Assembly: GCF_000340215.1 (NCBI RefSeq)
Contig: NW_006921537.1
Location: forward strand, 2,959,685-3,023,684
Direction: 5' to 3'
Length of the DNA stretch: 64,000 nucleotides
From: Pseudocercospora fijiensis CIRAD86
Lineage: Eukaryota > Ascomycota > Dothideomycetes > Mycosphaerellales > Mycosphaerellaceae
Made by a program: the position numbers and the translations under genes. Shown piece after piece: positions 45,384 to 57,854 of this stretch. Position 1 is the first letter of the stretch; each line of letters starts with the position of its first letter. The notes beneath the pieces were generated by a model, which was given only the letters and a program-made list of their open reading frames with translations, was not told where the DNA came from and made no database searches.

Positions 45384-46635
45384 GGTTTTGTTTGTCTTGA
45401 GTTGGAAATTACTCGAACAGGTCTCAAGTGTCGTTCAGAGTTACGAAAGTGAAGCTGACTCTTCTTTCAGCTCGTGAAGGAAAGTGATGCGCTTGCAGCT
45501 GTTAGAACTACTCCGTTGGTCGAAGCACAGCCATCGCCTCCGCTTCGTGCCACTCTAGTTGAGGTTTGTGTGGTATCGTGTAAGGGTCCACTCAGCTATT
45601 AATCATTACCATTATTATGCTCACTACCACATCTCATCAACGACGTCAAGACACTAAAATACGAACAATTCTCACATCGCTGCTTCACTCGTAGAACCAT
45701 ACGAAGAGTGAAGTCAGAAAAAGGTTGAGGCTTTCGAGCAAGGGAAGCTTTCGTACCTGCAGCTTCGATGCGAATGCCGAGCAAGGTGTCTGCGGCCGAG
45801 AAGAAGATACGCCTTGCCTTCTGCAGATGCTACAGCGAGCATTCTGCTTATCATCCATCTTGCACAATCCCACTTTCGGAGTCCTGATGAAAGGTCGGCC
45901 CGCAGATCATCCTGGAGCTCTACTGGTCGATTACTTTTACCCGTCTTCTCACTTCTCGACTTCCACCGGGTCTCCAAGCAGTCAATAATGCGATTGAGGG
46001 TGACTCGGCTTCGAATAGCGCCATGGCGGATCATGCCTGCGATGAAGCCCACGCGGCGAATTTTTACGAAGCCTCTCAATTTCGACCACTTCGCGAAGCC
46101 GTATATACGTCTGTGAGATACGCAGCCGGACTGAACATCTCAGGGACCCAAAGAATGGCTCTGGATGCCTTTCGATCATCAAGAGCTCAATGATCCTGAC
46201 CTGGTCACAGCGCCGGGACGTTTTCTCAATCGATTCGGCTTGTCTTGAGAAGCGTGAGCAATCACGCCGCCATGTGAAGAAGCGAGCTGCAGCGGCATGC
46301 GGCTTGTGAGATGGTGTTTGCGGTCCATGAAAACAGGAGTCGTGACTTGGAAGAGGACGAGAAGAAGCAGCCAAGTGTATTCTAGCAAGATCTGATGGGA
46401 TTTCAATTATTCAGCCAACTAGTATTCGGCCGAGAAGATTTCGAACATTCGAGTTCGCAACCTGGTCTTCGGTCGGCTTACTGTATGCAGTTGCTGCAAT
46501 TATAATTTATTGACACCTTGCACGTCGTCGTCGTCGCTCGATTTGGACGTTCCTAGCAGAAACCCAACCCAATCATCGGAGAGTGGGTGTTTTGGAGATG
46601 TACCGACTCCCTATGATCCCAACGTTTGCTAGGTC
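45384..46635. other. Intergenic DNA between ADH gene and pogo-like element
   Basis: Normal composition. It has overlapping open frames up to 130 codons on the minus strand (45,714-46,374), but codon pattern and content do not indicate a gene. It holds the ADH promoter at its left end. Confidence 0.4.
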
Positions 46636-46637
46636 TA

Positions 46638-46746
46638 TCCGGGGTTGCGTCAGCCACTTCACCCCTCGCCCCGGGCTCGGGGATTCCGGCCATACGTAAA
46701 ATCGCTTTTTCTTAGTAGGCTACACGTAAAACTCGACATAGTAGTA
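46638..46746 (+). repeat. Left inverted repeat of pogo-like element
   Basis: Outer 57 bp GC-rich and not RIP-mutated; inner part ACGTAAAATCGCTTTTTC and on to CTCGACATAGTAGTA. The same sequence, inverted, is at 56943-57047. Confidence 0.85.
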
Positions 46747-47532
46747 TATTGTATAGTATATAGACCGGGAAATTGAATTAGGGTGCGGTTAGGGTTAAGA
46801 AGCAGTAGATTTCCGTTATATTAGCGACTAAATTGCGACCGTAGATAGTTAAAATAGACCTGTAATCGGCCTCCGCGTAAACCTCTTATTAACTAAGTAA
46901 TTAATTACCTTATAAGTCGGTCTATAAGTCTATTATATAATTGCTATCTCTTATTATTATTATTAACTAAATAGTTAACTGCTATCTTAAGACTCTTCTA
47001 GCTTAATAGGGTTGTTCTTACTACTAGCGACCTCGCCTCGATAGCGACTAGTTTTCTTCGGAGGCTCGTAGAAATAGCGCTTCCGCTATACTAACTTCTA
47101 GCGCTAGCGAGGATATACTAAGTAAGGCTAAATTATAGTATATATAGTATCTTTATTAAGCAGTGCCTCGTCTTATTATAGCTAGTCGAGTCGGGTATTA
47201 GGCTCTTACGCGAATAGGCTATTTAATCGCCGCTTAGTCTTAACGTTAGTCTACGTTAGTAGGTCGCCTTCGTCGTAGTTATAGGCGCGGCTCGGTAGAG
47301 ATAATGTTCTTATTAGACTCTACGTATAAGTAATATCGCCGCTCTTACTCGTGTCGGTAGCTCGCCTATAATAGCTAATAATGTTAGCGTATAGATTACT
47401 AGTCTTCTTTAATATAGAGTCGGAGATAAGAAGGCGCTTATCGAAGACTCGTTATAGTAGCTTATCGATAGACTATAGCTTAACGTCTATCTACTTAGTC
47501 TTGCTATTATTGTTAAAGATAATACGGAAGGC
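46747..47532 (-). pseudogene. 3' portion of the pogo-like transposase region
   Basis: RIP-mutated DNA between the left inverted repeat and the Gypsy insertion. On the minus strand a basic segment (FYEPPKKTSRYRGEVASS near 47,040) could be the C-terminal tail of the transposase. The rest is too decayed to assign. Confidence 0.4.
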
Positions 47533-47537
47533 CTTAC

Positions 47538-47734
47538 TATAAGAAGGGTATATTAGCAGGTAGATAGGGTAGTAGTAGGTATAGGTAGTATTCGATAGAG
47601 ATCTAAGAGGAGAGGGAGGAAGGCAGGCTAGTTAGCCTAACGCTAAGCGCTAAGCCCTGCCTAAGGCATTAAGACCCTAGCTTCACTCGAGCCTAGTTAT
47701 ATGCTAATTACGTATAACCTCTTTAGTCCTAATA
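47538..47734 (-). repeat. 3' LTR of the chromodomain Gypsy
   Basis: 197 bp, begins TATAAGAAGGG on the plus strand and ends CCTAATA, versus CCTAACA in the other LTR. Confidence 0.9.
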
Positions 47735-48949
47735 TACGCTTCCCTTCTAAAGGCCGCGCCCTCGTAGCCGGTCTATATTCTATTCTTAAACTCTATCGCT
47801 ACTAACTTAGCAGGTCTAGTAAGCTTCTTAGTCCGCGCTAAATTGAATACGCAATCGCCGACTATGTAACTATATCAAACCTTACCTCTAATACAACACA
47901 ATGTCTAACTCTAACTGCGCTATCCTTGTATATAATAAAGTAATATATAACTACGAGAATTAAGGACTATCGACTAATTACAATACGAGCGTACCTTCCC
48001 TACTGCAATAGGTAGGTATACGGGGTATTATAGCACTGCCCCCGTTCTAAGTAATGTCGTACCGAGTTCTTTGCGTCTACTCTAAAAGACCTAGCTATAT
48101 CTGCTTCCGAGGGTTGTCCGCTTCCGAGGGTTTATTCTTATTATTACGAGGGCTATTATTGTTCGTAGTTTCGCTAGCCCTAATTAGTTAGGTTTAGTAG
48201 CCTTTAATTGTTAATCTTATCTTATCTTTTTAGAAAAAACACAGCTCGTCTAGTTTCTATAGGTAAAGGCTATTATAAGTGTAGTAGTAGATGTTCGCCT
48301 CGCTTAAAGGGTTAGATAGATCGAGGAGTAACCTATTGTCCGCAAGATCGACCCCGGCTAGCTTAGCTTTATAGTTTTGCCCTTAGTTAGTCTATTAGTC
48401 GCTTAATCTTTTAGGCGGCTTAAAGTTTTGACTTAGCCTTAAAGTTTTGATTAAAGTTTTGATTAAGGGTGCCTTAGGCTCGTAGTATAGGTAAGGTTGT
48501 CTTTACAGGTATAGTAACAATAGCGAGTAATATTAATAATAGCGGCGCTAGTTATCTTAGCGCTAACTTTACCTTGTTTTAATTTCCTTCTTTAACTAAC
48601 AATAACTCGGCAACACCGTTACTAATATAGCTATATCCTTCCTTTCTTAAATAGTAACACACTCCGCAATACTATTACTAATATAGCCGCGCCGGCCGCG
48701 CCGTCCTCGCCGATTGCCTAGGCCTCGAGGCCTCGATAGAATTAGGGAATAAGAGGGGGACCTATAGGGCGCGTTAGCGAAGAGGTAGAGTCCTTAAAAG
48801 AGTATACGATTGATTGATTAACGCGTCGTAGCGCGCCTAGTATAGTCTTATTGTCCTTTGTTGCTAACAATTGCTTGCCTCTAATTAGTTAGCTAATAGT
48901 ACCCCGGGGTTAGTATTGTTCCTAGGCCTTAATAGTAACATTATAAGCT

Positions 48950-51900
48950 TTTAGCCCTCTTCTTGTTCTTTACGCTAGTCTAATACTTATCTAACAACTT
49001 AGCTATATCCTTAAAGGAATCTTTAGCCTCCTATAAGTCCTATTCTGGTAAATAGCCCTACTATCTTAGCAGGTACTCCTTCTTGCCTTGCCTAGTCCGG
49101 TGCTTTAGAATACGTTCTATAGACTACAGTTCTTCGCTATTAGCTAGTATGTCCTCGGATTTAGTAGGTGCTTTATCCCCTTCGTATAGGTAGTATAGTT
49201 TAAGGAGGGATATATAGAAGGTGTTATAGATAGTATAATAAGGTAGAAGCTACAACTAATAGGCCTATACGGAGGAGCCCTTAACTTCTCGAATGCGGAA
49301 TAGGCTAATGTATCTTAGTACGAGCTTAGGCCTTGTTTTGCTATTAGGTAATAGGTGCTTACGGATGCGGAGGTTCTTCGTGCTTAGTATAACTATATCG
49401 CCTTACTTAAAGGTTATTAGCGTATAGTGTTTATTATAGTAGGCCTTCTAATAGGCCTAGGCCTTTGCTAGTTTGTTAGCTATCTTAGCGTGAATTTCTC
49501 GTATCTTTTGAACCCTCTTAATAGCTGCTAGTGTCTCTAGCACTTAACGCGCTTCCCTTTCCTTACGCTCGGCCCCGAGCGATAGTAGGTCTTATAGCAT
49601 AGCAGCATTCTAGCCTATTATAGCTATATATAGTAATACCTTAGTCGATAAGTAGACACTATTATTATACACGAATTTAGCTAGTTGTAGGAGGTTAACC
49701 TAGTCGTTAGGGTTCTCGTTAATGTAACTACGTAGGTACTGCTATAGGGTAGCATTCTGCCTCTCTATTTAACCGTTAGTCTATAGATAGAAGGCTGTTA
49801 ATAGCCGATGCTTTAGTCTTAGCTATAAGCAAATCTCGCTCTAATAGTAAGATATTAGTGTCGATCTACGATCGGATACGATCCCCTTAGGAGTTCCCTA
49901 ATAGGTATAGAAGATGTCGGTCTATAGCGCCTCTACTATATTAATAGCAGTCTAGTCTTTCCGCGCCGGGATATATCGAGCGCCTTTAGTAAATCGATCT
50001 ACTATAACAAGGATAGTATTATATACGTCCTTGCTGCCCCTACGCCTAGTAGGTAGAAGGCCTATAATAAAGTCTATTATTAGCTTAGCAAATAGCTTCT
50101 TTAGAATAGGGAGCGAAAACAACTCGCCGAACGGTAAGTGCTTCGGTGCTTTAACTCGCTAGTATACTATATAGGTCTATATATACTCCTTTATATACCG
50201 CTTACTATTTAGCTAGTAGTATATACGCGATAGTAACTCGTACGACCTCTCTATACTATAGTAACTAGCGAGCTCACTATTATAGTGCCTCTTTAAAAGC
50301 TCTTATCTAATCGATTGCTTAGCGGGGATATAGTATCTGCCCTTAAACTTTAAGTAACCTTTATCGTCGATCGACTAACTATTACTCTTACTAAATCGAG
50401 TCGCCCGTCTACTTACAAGCTTATTAATACGCTCGATAGCAAAGGCGTCCCTCTGCTAAGTACGTAATAGCTTATCTATAAACGATTAACTATCCCTATT
50501 TGTAAGGTTATTTAATAGCACCCTCGCTATCGAACGAGGTACGTATTATATATATCTAATAGCACTAGTAGCCGGAACTACTATAACCTCTTCTATAGTG
50601 CTATCGCTATATAGGCTATTACTATAGATAGTAATGTCTTTAATCGAGTTATTATAGCTCGAGCGATCTACGTCCTTTCTAACGCGTACTAGAAGAACGA
50701 CAACTCCGCTATAGTATTTGTTACTGCCGCGGGGTCCGGAAGTCCGCTTATCCTACGCTTACTTATTAATAATACGGGCTATAGCAATCTTATACTATAG
50801 GGTTGGAAACAATGAATTAATATATTAGGTCTCGCTATCGTAATTAGGTCGCCTCGATAGGCTATTAGTAGGGTTACTTACGCCTAGCCGATATAATATA
50901 TTAAAATCGAACCTAGCGAGGTAGACGGCCTATCTAGCCTATCGACCTATAACCCTAGTAACCTTAGTAATGCTACGGAGGTTGTTATAGTCTATATAGA
51001 CCTAAATTGTATGCTAAGCACTATTAAGATAGTAGCGCTAATGCTTAAAGGCCTCGATAATAGCTAGGAGCTCTTACTTATAGGTCTCGTAGCGACGCTC
51101 TATATCGATTATCTTTTATAAAAAGAAGGCAATTAGGTGCTAGTAATTGTCCTTATCTGATTATTGTAATATAAAAGCCGATACAGCGAACTGTAAAGCG
51201 TTAGTCTTAATACGGATCTGCTTGCTTAGTATAAAATAGTGCAATAGGGGCACTTTAGTAAAGCGTTGCTTTAGGCCGTTAAAAGCGGCTTGTGTCTTGT
51301 TAGTCTATTTAAACTCTCTAGACGGGTTAGCCTTAGTTTTAGTAAGCTTAGTTAGGGGCATTATATGCCGTAAATAGCTCTTAATAAAGCGACGATAGAA
51401 ATTAGCGAAGCCGAGGAACGATTAGAGCTCCTTAATAGACGTAGGAATAGGCTATTTAGTAATTGTTTTGATCCGATTAGGATTAGCCTTAATACCCTCG
51501 GTTAATACGAGGAAGCTAAGGAATAATACCTCTTTAGTAGTAAAGGTGCATTTAGAAGGCTTGCAATATAGTCTATAGGCTCGTAGGCGGTCGAGGACCT
51601 TACGTACTACGGCCTAGTGTTCTACAATATTAGGTAAATGTATATAAACTAGGATATTATCTAGGTAAACTATATAGAGATAGTCTAATAGGCCTAATAG
51701 GGCCCGATTGATATAGGACTAGAATATAGTAGGGGCATTAGCTAGCCTAAATAGCATAACTAAGTACTTAAAATAGCTATAACGAGTACGAAAGGCTGTT
51801 TTCTATTTATCGCCCTTACGGATACAGATGCGATAGTATATATCCTTAATATCTAATATAGTATAGTAGTAAGCGCTAGAAAGGCGATCGAGGGTCTCGT

Positions 51901-53020
51901 TAATAAGGGGGAGTAGACAGCGGTCTTTAATAGTAATAGTATTAAGCCTACGATAGTCGATATATAGGCGTAGGCTACTATCCTTCTTTAGTACGAATAG
52001 GATAGGTACACTAGCAGGGCTGTTACTATACCGAATGCGACTATTAGCTAGGTTTTCTTCTAGGTACTTACGTAATATAGCAAGCTCGCGCTTACTAAGG
52101 TTATAGAGTAGTCTAAAAGGAACCTCCTTGCCCTCTATAATATTAATCTTATAATCCGTCTCTTTAAATATAGGCAATATCGACGCTAGGTAATGTTTAA
52201 ACACATTAATATAGGTCTCTTAGATAGGCTCTAGTATACGAGCAAGCTAATTAGGGTCTATGCTATCCGGGGGCGTAGGTTTATCGTTATCGCCTAATAG
52301 GTCGACTATTAGGTTAGCTATAGTAGGTATTAGGTTGCCGATAAATAGGACCCTAATATCGTTAGGGCACTCGCTAACATTAATGTGTTTAATGTCCTCT
52401 TTCCTAGCGATTCTAAATCGCTACTTCTAGAGGCCTAGGTCTATAGCTATAGCGTAGTACTTAAGAATAGGGTTACTAATAACAATATCGGATAGGAGGC
52501 TGTCTATGTCTACTACGTAGGCAGTAAAGTCTAGTAGGCGCTTATTTCCGAGGTCGTCCTTTAAAGCTATAGGAATATAGTAGGCTCTATAAGTTAAGTG
52601 CCGAGCGTTATTAAACTAAGCAAGGGTTAGTAGGTTAGTCCTCGGCAGTTGTCAAAGGTCTAATTGCTTAGCTAGGCGATAGCTAATAAGGGCACTAACT
52701 GAATTTCCTAGATCTAGTATAACCTTAGTTTAATAGTAGGTGCCCTTCGTATCCTATATAAGGTAGGAGCGTATTATAGCTAGTACAATGTCGATAGTCT
52801 TACGCCGTACAAGGCTAACAGTTAGTACGGCGCTTACTCTTTTTTCGACTAATTAAAAGAGCCGACTAGGGTAGTATTAGCGGCTAAAAGGTGTTTCCTA
52901 TGCTTAGCTAAAGCACGGTCAATTCGGGCCTAGTCCTTAGGTTTGTCGCATTAGCCTAGTAGATAGCTAGTGCTATTACAATTAAAGCACTTTAATCCGG
53001 TTAGTAGACTGCCGTAGCTA
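48950..53020 (-). pseudogene. Gypsy gag-pol relic with chromodomain
   Basis: Reading the minus strand from 53,000 downward: zinc knuckle CFNCNSTSYLLG; protease region with ALDLGNS; an open 133-codon piece at 52204-51803 holding the RT fingers (LFVLKKDSSLRLYIDYRRLN) and LDIKDIYYRI; then LVMLFRLANAPTIF and VYLDNILVY. RNase H follows, and an integrase with IIDFIIGLLPT and GIVSDRR. The C-terminal chromodomain lies near 49,080-49,220 (IERILKHRTRQGKKEYLLRW and on to GYLPE). The order and the final chromodomain define a chromovirus-type Gypsy. In-frame TAG/TAA codons lie at Gln and Trp sites throughout, so nothing is expressed. Confidence 0.85.
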
Positions 53021-54467
53021 TTATTGCTATTGTTAGCCGAGCGGTTAGTATTATAGGGATACGAGCCCCTTCTACGGCCCCTATCGCGGCCTCCTCTATA
53101 TAGCCGCCGGCTACGGCCTCTTCTACGGTCGTTACTATTCCTATTATTAGAATTGTTGTTATAGTAGGAACCTTAGTTTCCTCTATAGCTACTACGGTTG
53201 CTACGGTTAGTACTAGTTAGTCGGATCCTTGATTCTAGTCGTTATTAGAGCTAAACAGCCCGTTCGGCTGTTTCTACTTCGACTATAAATTAAATGCGTA
53301 TTAGATTAGCTTGTTCGAATATACGGCGACGGTCTAATTCGAGGATAAGCTCCTATCTAAGTTTTAGGCGTATCTCGGAGATCTATATAGAATTAGTCTT
53401 AGGCGGAAGGTCGTCTTTAAGGGTTTTTAAATAGGCCTCGAATAAGCGAGCCGATTAATTAGTCTTCTGTTTAGCTCGAAGGTATAGGTCCTAAGCATGT
53501 TATTGCCTTAGTATAGGGTTTCTAAGGGTATCTAGTATAATGGTTTTGTAGGTCTGCTACTAAACAGCGGTCTAATCGTTAAGGGAGTTAAAATAGTTAT
53601 CCTATATACGCTTTAGGTCGCTATTGATGTACTATATAGCGTATACGACTAAGGAATAGTCGTCTAGTAGCGCTCTTAGTACGTTGCGCTAGTTAAGTTT
53701 ACAGTTACGAATGTAGTCGTTGTACTACTTCCGGCTAGAGCTATTAAATACGGTACAGTCCTTAAGTTTAGTATCCTTCTTTTAGATAGGTAGTAAAGAA
53801 GGTCCTGCTATTAGCTTAGTAGTAGTTGTTAGAGATTCCTAGAGGCGGCGAATCTCGAGAAGATTATCCTTTAGCTATTATTCTTAACGCAAGGCAGTAA
53901 GCCTGTTTTAGGTAGCTTCTTAAAGCCTCGCTACTAGCTAGGGGCTAAAGGCTAGTTAGCTATATCGACGGTTAACAATATTGTTAAGAATGTCGTCGAT
54001 AGGCAATTCTAGGTCGTTACCTAGAATTATAGGTTCTTCTTTAGCAGGTCCTATAGTAGGCTCTTCGATAGGAGGCACTTTAGTAGGTGCTCTAGTAGGC
54101 ACTTTAGTAGTAGGTACTATGCTACTAGCGTTGTTATTGCTAGCGCTGCTAGCGGCAGTACGATTGTTGTTGCTTCGTAATAAGCCGGCTATTATAATAG
54201 GGGGTAATACTAATAATGTATTGTTAGCCCCTAAGATACGGATATAGCGGAATTAGTAGATATTAGTCTAGTACGATTAACTTAGTGTAATAGGCCGTAT
54301 AGAAGGCCTTACTTGATAATTAGTACGGTTGTTTCGATAGAATAGTACGTATAGGTCCTGTTCTTCGGGCGTAATATAGTTAGATTAGTCTTGTTCGTAG
54401 CTATACCGCTAAAAGCTTAAAATAAGAACTATCTAGCTACTACCCTTAAAGGGTAGATCGAATACTA

Positions 54468-54664
54468 TATAAGAAGGGTATATTAGCAGGTAGATAGGGT
54501 AGTAGTAGGTACAGGTAGTATTCGATAGAGATCTAAGAGAAGAGGGAGGAAGGTAGGCTAGTTAGCCTAACGCTAAGCGCTAAGCCCTACCTAAGGCATT
54601 AAGACCCTAGCTTTACTCGAGCCTAGTTACATACTAATTACATATAACCTCTTTAGTCCTAACA
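54468..54664 (-). repeat. 5' LTR of the chromodomain Gypsy
   Basis: 197 bp, same length as the other LTR; most of the roughly ten differences are C/T or G/A next to A or T, as RIP makes. Confidence 0.9.
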
Positions 54665-54669
54665 CTTAC

Positions 54670-56740
54670 TACACTTTAATCGATAAGTGCGCGCCTTGTT
54701 ATAAGCACTCTCCGCCTTATAGAGAATCTTCTAGTATCTATTTATAGCTATATCCTTGTCTTACTAAGTAAGTTGTAAGCGCAACTCGTTAGCCTCGATA
54801 GCACCTACTCGAATAAGCCGGTTAGGCTGTTCCTTCTAACGTTTCTTTACTCGTTCGATAGTGCTCGTAGACTAGTATTTACGCTTATATTCCTTACCTT
54901 TGCAGATAGCCGCGTTAACTAATATATTATACGCCTCTTCTACTGCTTTTATAGATAACGAGGAAAACGGGTTAAATAGGTAGAATAATAGTAATAATAG
55001 TAATATACCCTACGGGACTAGGTTTAGATAAGAGCGTCGGAAGTCCTTACGAGCTTATATAGCAATACGAGACGCCTTAATCGTGCGAGGGCTAGTAGTA
55101 GTATATAGGAGCTATTGCGGCAATTCGGGGGTCGGTATTCGCTAAGGTAGTAACGATAGTATACCTTAAGCAATTACGTTCTCGAGTTCCTTAAGGTAGT
55201 AGCGACTGTTAGCGCGAGACTAGCCTTCTAGATCGATAATAGTAGGCTCTATAGAACGTTGTTGCTTAACCGACGCGATATACTCCTACTAAGCGATTTC
55301 CGCTATTACTAGCGATTCCTCGTATCGGGCCTCTTCCTATACTAATTTACTCTCGATTGCTTACTAGTTCTAGTTGCGGTTAGTAGCTCTATACTAATCT
55401 CGAATATGCTTATAAGGGACCTCCCTATTAATTAGGAATATGCCTGTCTTTCGAAATGCTAACCTAATATTATAAGAGGTAAATGTCTTAGCCCGAATAG
55501 CTAAGAGCGCCTCTATAAACTCGGGTATTCTAAACTCGCTAATGCTATAGTATATAGCCTATAATACCGCTTGCCTATGCCTTAACTTATGCGCCTAGAA
55601 TAGGATTATATCTAAAGGCTATATAAAGTGTAAAGTATGCGGTTATAGGCCCTATAATTGAATCTTATACCGCTTTATAAAGGCTATAAACTCCTTAAAG
55701 CAATAGGAGCCGTAATTGTCGTATAATAGCACCCTCTACTCGTTTAGATGTTTAGGCCTCGTCTTTCGCTTAAACTAGCGGATGTAATACATTATAGTAT
55801 CGTCGGTTATATATCTAGACTCGTTAATAGTAATTAAGAAGTTGTCCTTGCCTAATAACGAGAGTATAGTTAGTAGGTATCGTTGCTTCGGAAGCGGACT
55901 CGGACTCGGAAGTAGTAATAGTAGTAGTAATAGACTTACCTTCCTTCGGCACCTACCGTTCTTAGACTATTACACCTTTAACGATTAACTAATAGTCTAC
56001 TACCTTACTAAACGCGTTTACGGTCTCGACGACAGTTATATATGTACGATTACTATTATACTTAGTCTAGGCGCGCCGCTTCGTATCTATTATAACGATA
56101 TACTCGTTACTACTAGTTCTTACCCGAAAGCTAGTTTTATCGAAATTCTATACGTTCCGCGGCTTTATATCTAGTCGCCTTATTATCGCCTTAAACCGGT
56201 TAAACTAGCTCCTTATCGTAGAAGGTCGTAAGCTTCCTTCCGCTATATCTTAATCGGTTTAGACTTAACCTTACTAAGTCTATAGCGCTTTAGAAAGCGG
56301 TCCGCCTAGTCTATACTAAATAGCGGTATTATATCCTTCGATACACCTTCTAGTAGTAGGCTTACTAGTATATCTATCGCTATAACGGTAATTAGCGGTA
56401 CTAGTAAGAATATGCCTATTTCGTCCCTTTTTTAATAATAATCCGCTAGCGCTATCTCTTAAGACTCGTCTAATTTAGTATTAGTTAATAGACGGCTAAA
56501 TAGCGACCTACGGCCTCTTAACTGCTAATAGATACGAGAATATAGGCGAGTTGCTTTCTTACTTTTATAGAGCGCTCGAATACTAACCTTCTTATCTAAT
56601 TTAGCTACTAATTCGTAGTACCTCGAAACGACGCGCTCTACTACCCTTTCTGCCCTCTCTACCTCGGTTAACCGCTTAGCTCGCACCCTCTTTACGTTTT
56701 TGCCCTTATTACGCCCTATACCGAGTTTTATATACAATCC
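54670..56740 (-). pseudogene. pogo-like transposase relic, 5' and catalytic portion
   Basis: The N-terminal end is an open 70-codon frame at 56737-56525 with a basic, helical composition (GKNVKRVRAKRLTEVERAE), in the position of the CENP-B/HTH DNA-binding region. The catalytic DDE_1 domain follows: NFLITINESRYITDD, then LLYDNYGSYCFKEFIAFI and PHTLHFI-stop-PLDIILF. After it comes a stretch with EFRIPEFIEALLAIR and LAFRKTGIFLINREV, which is the usual end of DDE_1. The remaining C-terminus was displaced by the Gypsy insertion to 46,747-47,532. RIP stops are frequent. Confidence 0.7.
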
Positions 56741-56942
56741 GTATAGTAGAATATAAGAAATAGGAGGACTATACGCTTTAGAATAAGGTAGACGCGCCTA
56801 CTAAGGATTATATAAGAAATAGCGACAGTAAGGTCCTATAGCTACTATATAGTAGTATATACTCGGATAAACTAGCTAATATAATGCCTCGACTCGCGGT
56901 TTAATACTATATATACCTAGATATCTATATAGGACTGGAACC

Positions 56943-57047
56943 TACTACTATATCGAGTTTTACGTGTAGCCTACTAAGAAAAAGCGATTTTACGTATGGC
57001 CGGAACCCCCGCGAACAGCGGGGAGGAGTGTGTGACGGAACCCCGGA
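56943..57047 (-). repeat. Right inverted repeat of pogo-like element
   Basis: Inverted match to 46638-46746; the outer part differs by substitutions and small indels. Confidence 0.85.
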
Positions 57048-57049
57048 TA

Positions 57050-57854
57050 CTCCATAGCTCCGACTTTTGATTCGCGAGCGGAGCAAAGGCCTGAACATGC
57101 ACGGGAGGTGTCTGTTTGCCTGCAGCGGAGTTCGAGGACGATTCCGACTTCTGCCTTAGGCTAAATTCCCCGGCTGCAGGAGGGCTAGAGTATTTCAAAC
57201 ATGCGCCCGCAAAATCTAAACAGCGCTGCAGATGGTTATGAATTCGAATCGCGATTCTGTAACCTTCTACATCCGCCTCCCACCCAGAACGGCCTCGATA
57301 GCGACGATGCGACGAGGCGACGATTGTTCTCATCACAAGCCCAGCGGCAGCCCGGCCTTTGGTAGAATACAGTACGCTCGATGAGAACAAGCTCCGCAGG
57401 GCTTCAACGTTACTTTATAAGCTTCAAATTATTCTAAGCTTCCGAGCTAAAGAGCTTGCTCCTGTTCCTACTAATGGTTGGTTTTCCTCGACACCCTCTT
57501 CCAAAGTTCCGGCAGTTTTATCATCTATGCGATACCCTGTAGAAAAGAGAGTCTCAGGGCCCTGTGAATACTATTTTATCCAATAGCAGAAGCAGATCAT
57601 GCCGGCACTGAGTCCCAATGATCTACCGTTCAGGCGGCGGATGACATTGCACAGTCCTTATTAAAATGAAAGGAGTTGAACGAGGGTGTACCAAGCGACA
57701 AACTTCTTTCCAACGTCCAAAAAGACCCGGGGCAGAGAGAGAGAGTTCCCAGATCAGACGGTCATCATATAAGTCGAGCACAGTTGTACTCTTCCCATCC
57801 CCCATCCCTCATTCACTCTCTCAGCACTCTTCACTACTCACTACTGCTCTCATC
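57050..57854. promoter_or_regulatory. Intergenic DNA with promoter of the small secreted protein
   Basis: No supported gene. Close to the downstream gene there is an ATATAAG at about 57,766-57,772, roughly 85 bp before the ATG. It is followed by a pyrimidine-rich leader (CACTCTCTCAGCACTCTTCA and on) of the kind often found at fungal transcription starts. These are likely core-promoter elements. Confidence 0.5.

Larger units (their letters stand above)
47538..54664 (-). mobile_element. Chromodomain Gypsy (chromovirus-type) retrotransposon, RIP-inactivated
   Basis: Short LTRs of 197 bp (47538-47734, 54468-54664) bracket the element, and CTTAC occurs on both outer sides (47533-47537, 54665-54669). 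On the minus strand the interior gives gag with a CCHC knuckle whose His reads Tyr (about 52,985), a protease-like segment, reverse transcriptase, RNase H, integrase and a chromodomain. The insertion splits a pogo-like transposon, so the Gypsy is the younger of the two. All domains carry RIP-type TAG/TAA codons. At the RT active site the YLDD motif reads YLDN, a TpG-to-TpA change removing a catalytic Asp. Confidence 0.9.
46638..57047 (-). mobile_element. pogo-like (DDE_1) DNA transposon, split by a Gypsy element
   Basis: Long terminal inverted repeats (46638-46746 and 56943-57047) start TCCGGGGTT and are each flanked by TA (46636-46637, 57048-57049), the target duplication of the Tc1/mariner/pogo group. 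Without the inserted Gypsy (47538-54664 plus one CTTAC copy) the element is about 3.3 kb. The minus strand encodes a DDE_1 transposase: a catalytic block with LLYDNYGSY (family DGHGSH) and PHTLHFI followed by TAG-PLDIILF (family S-H-x-x-Q-P-L-D). The inner 45 bp or so of each inverted repeat are almost identical. The outer GC-rich part has diverged with indels. Confidence 0.85.

Noticed and set aside
45714..46374. Two overlapping minus-strand frames of 121 and 130 codons
   Set aside because: Arg/Ser/His-rich translations without similarity or splice context; typical of chance frames in GC-balanced fungal DNA.
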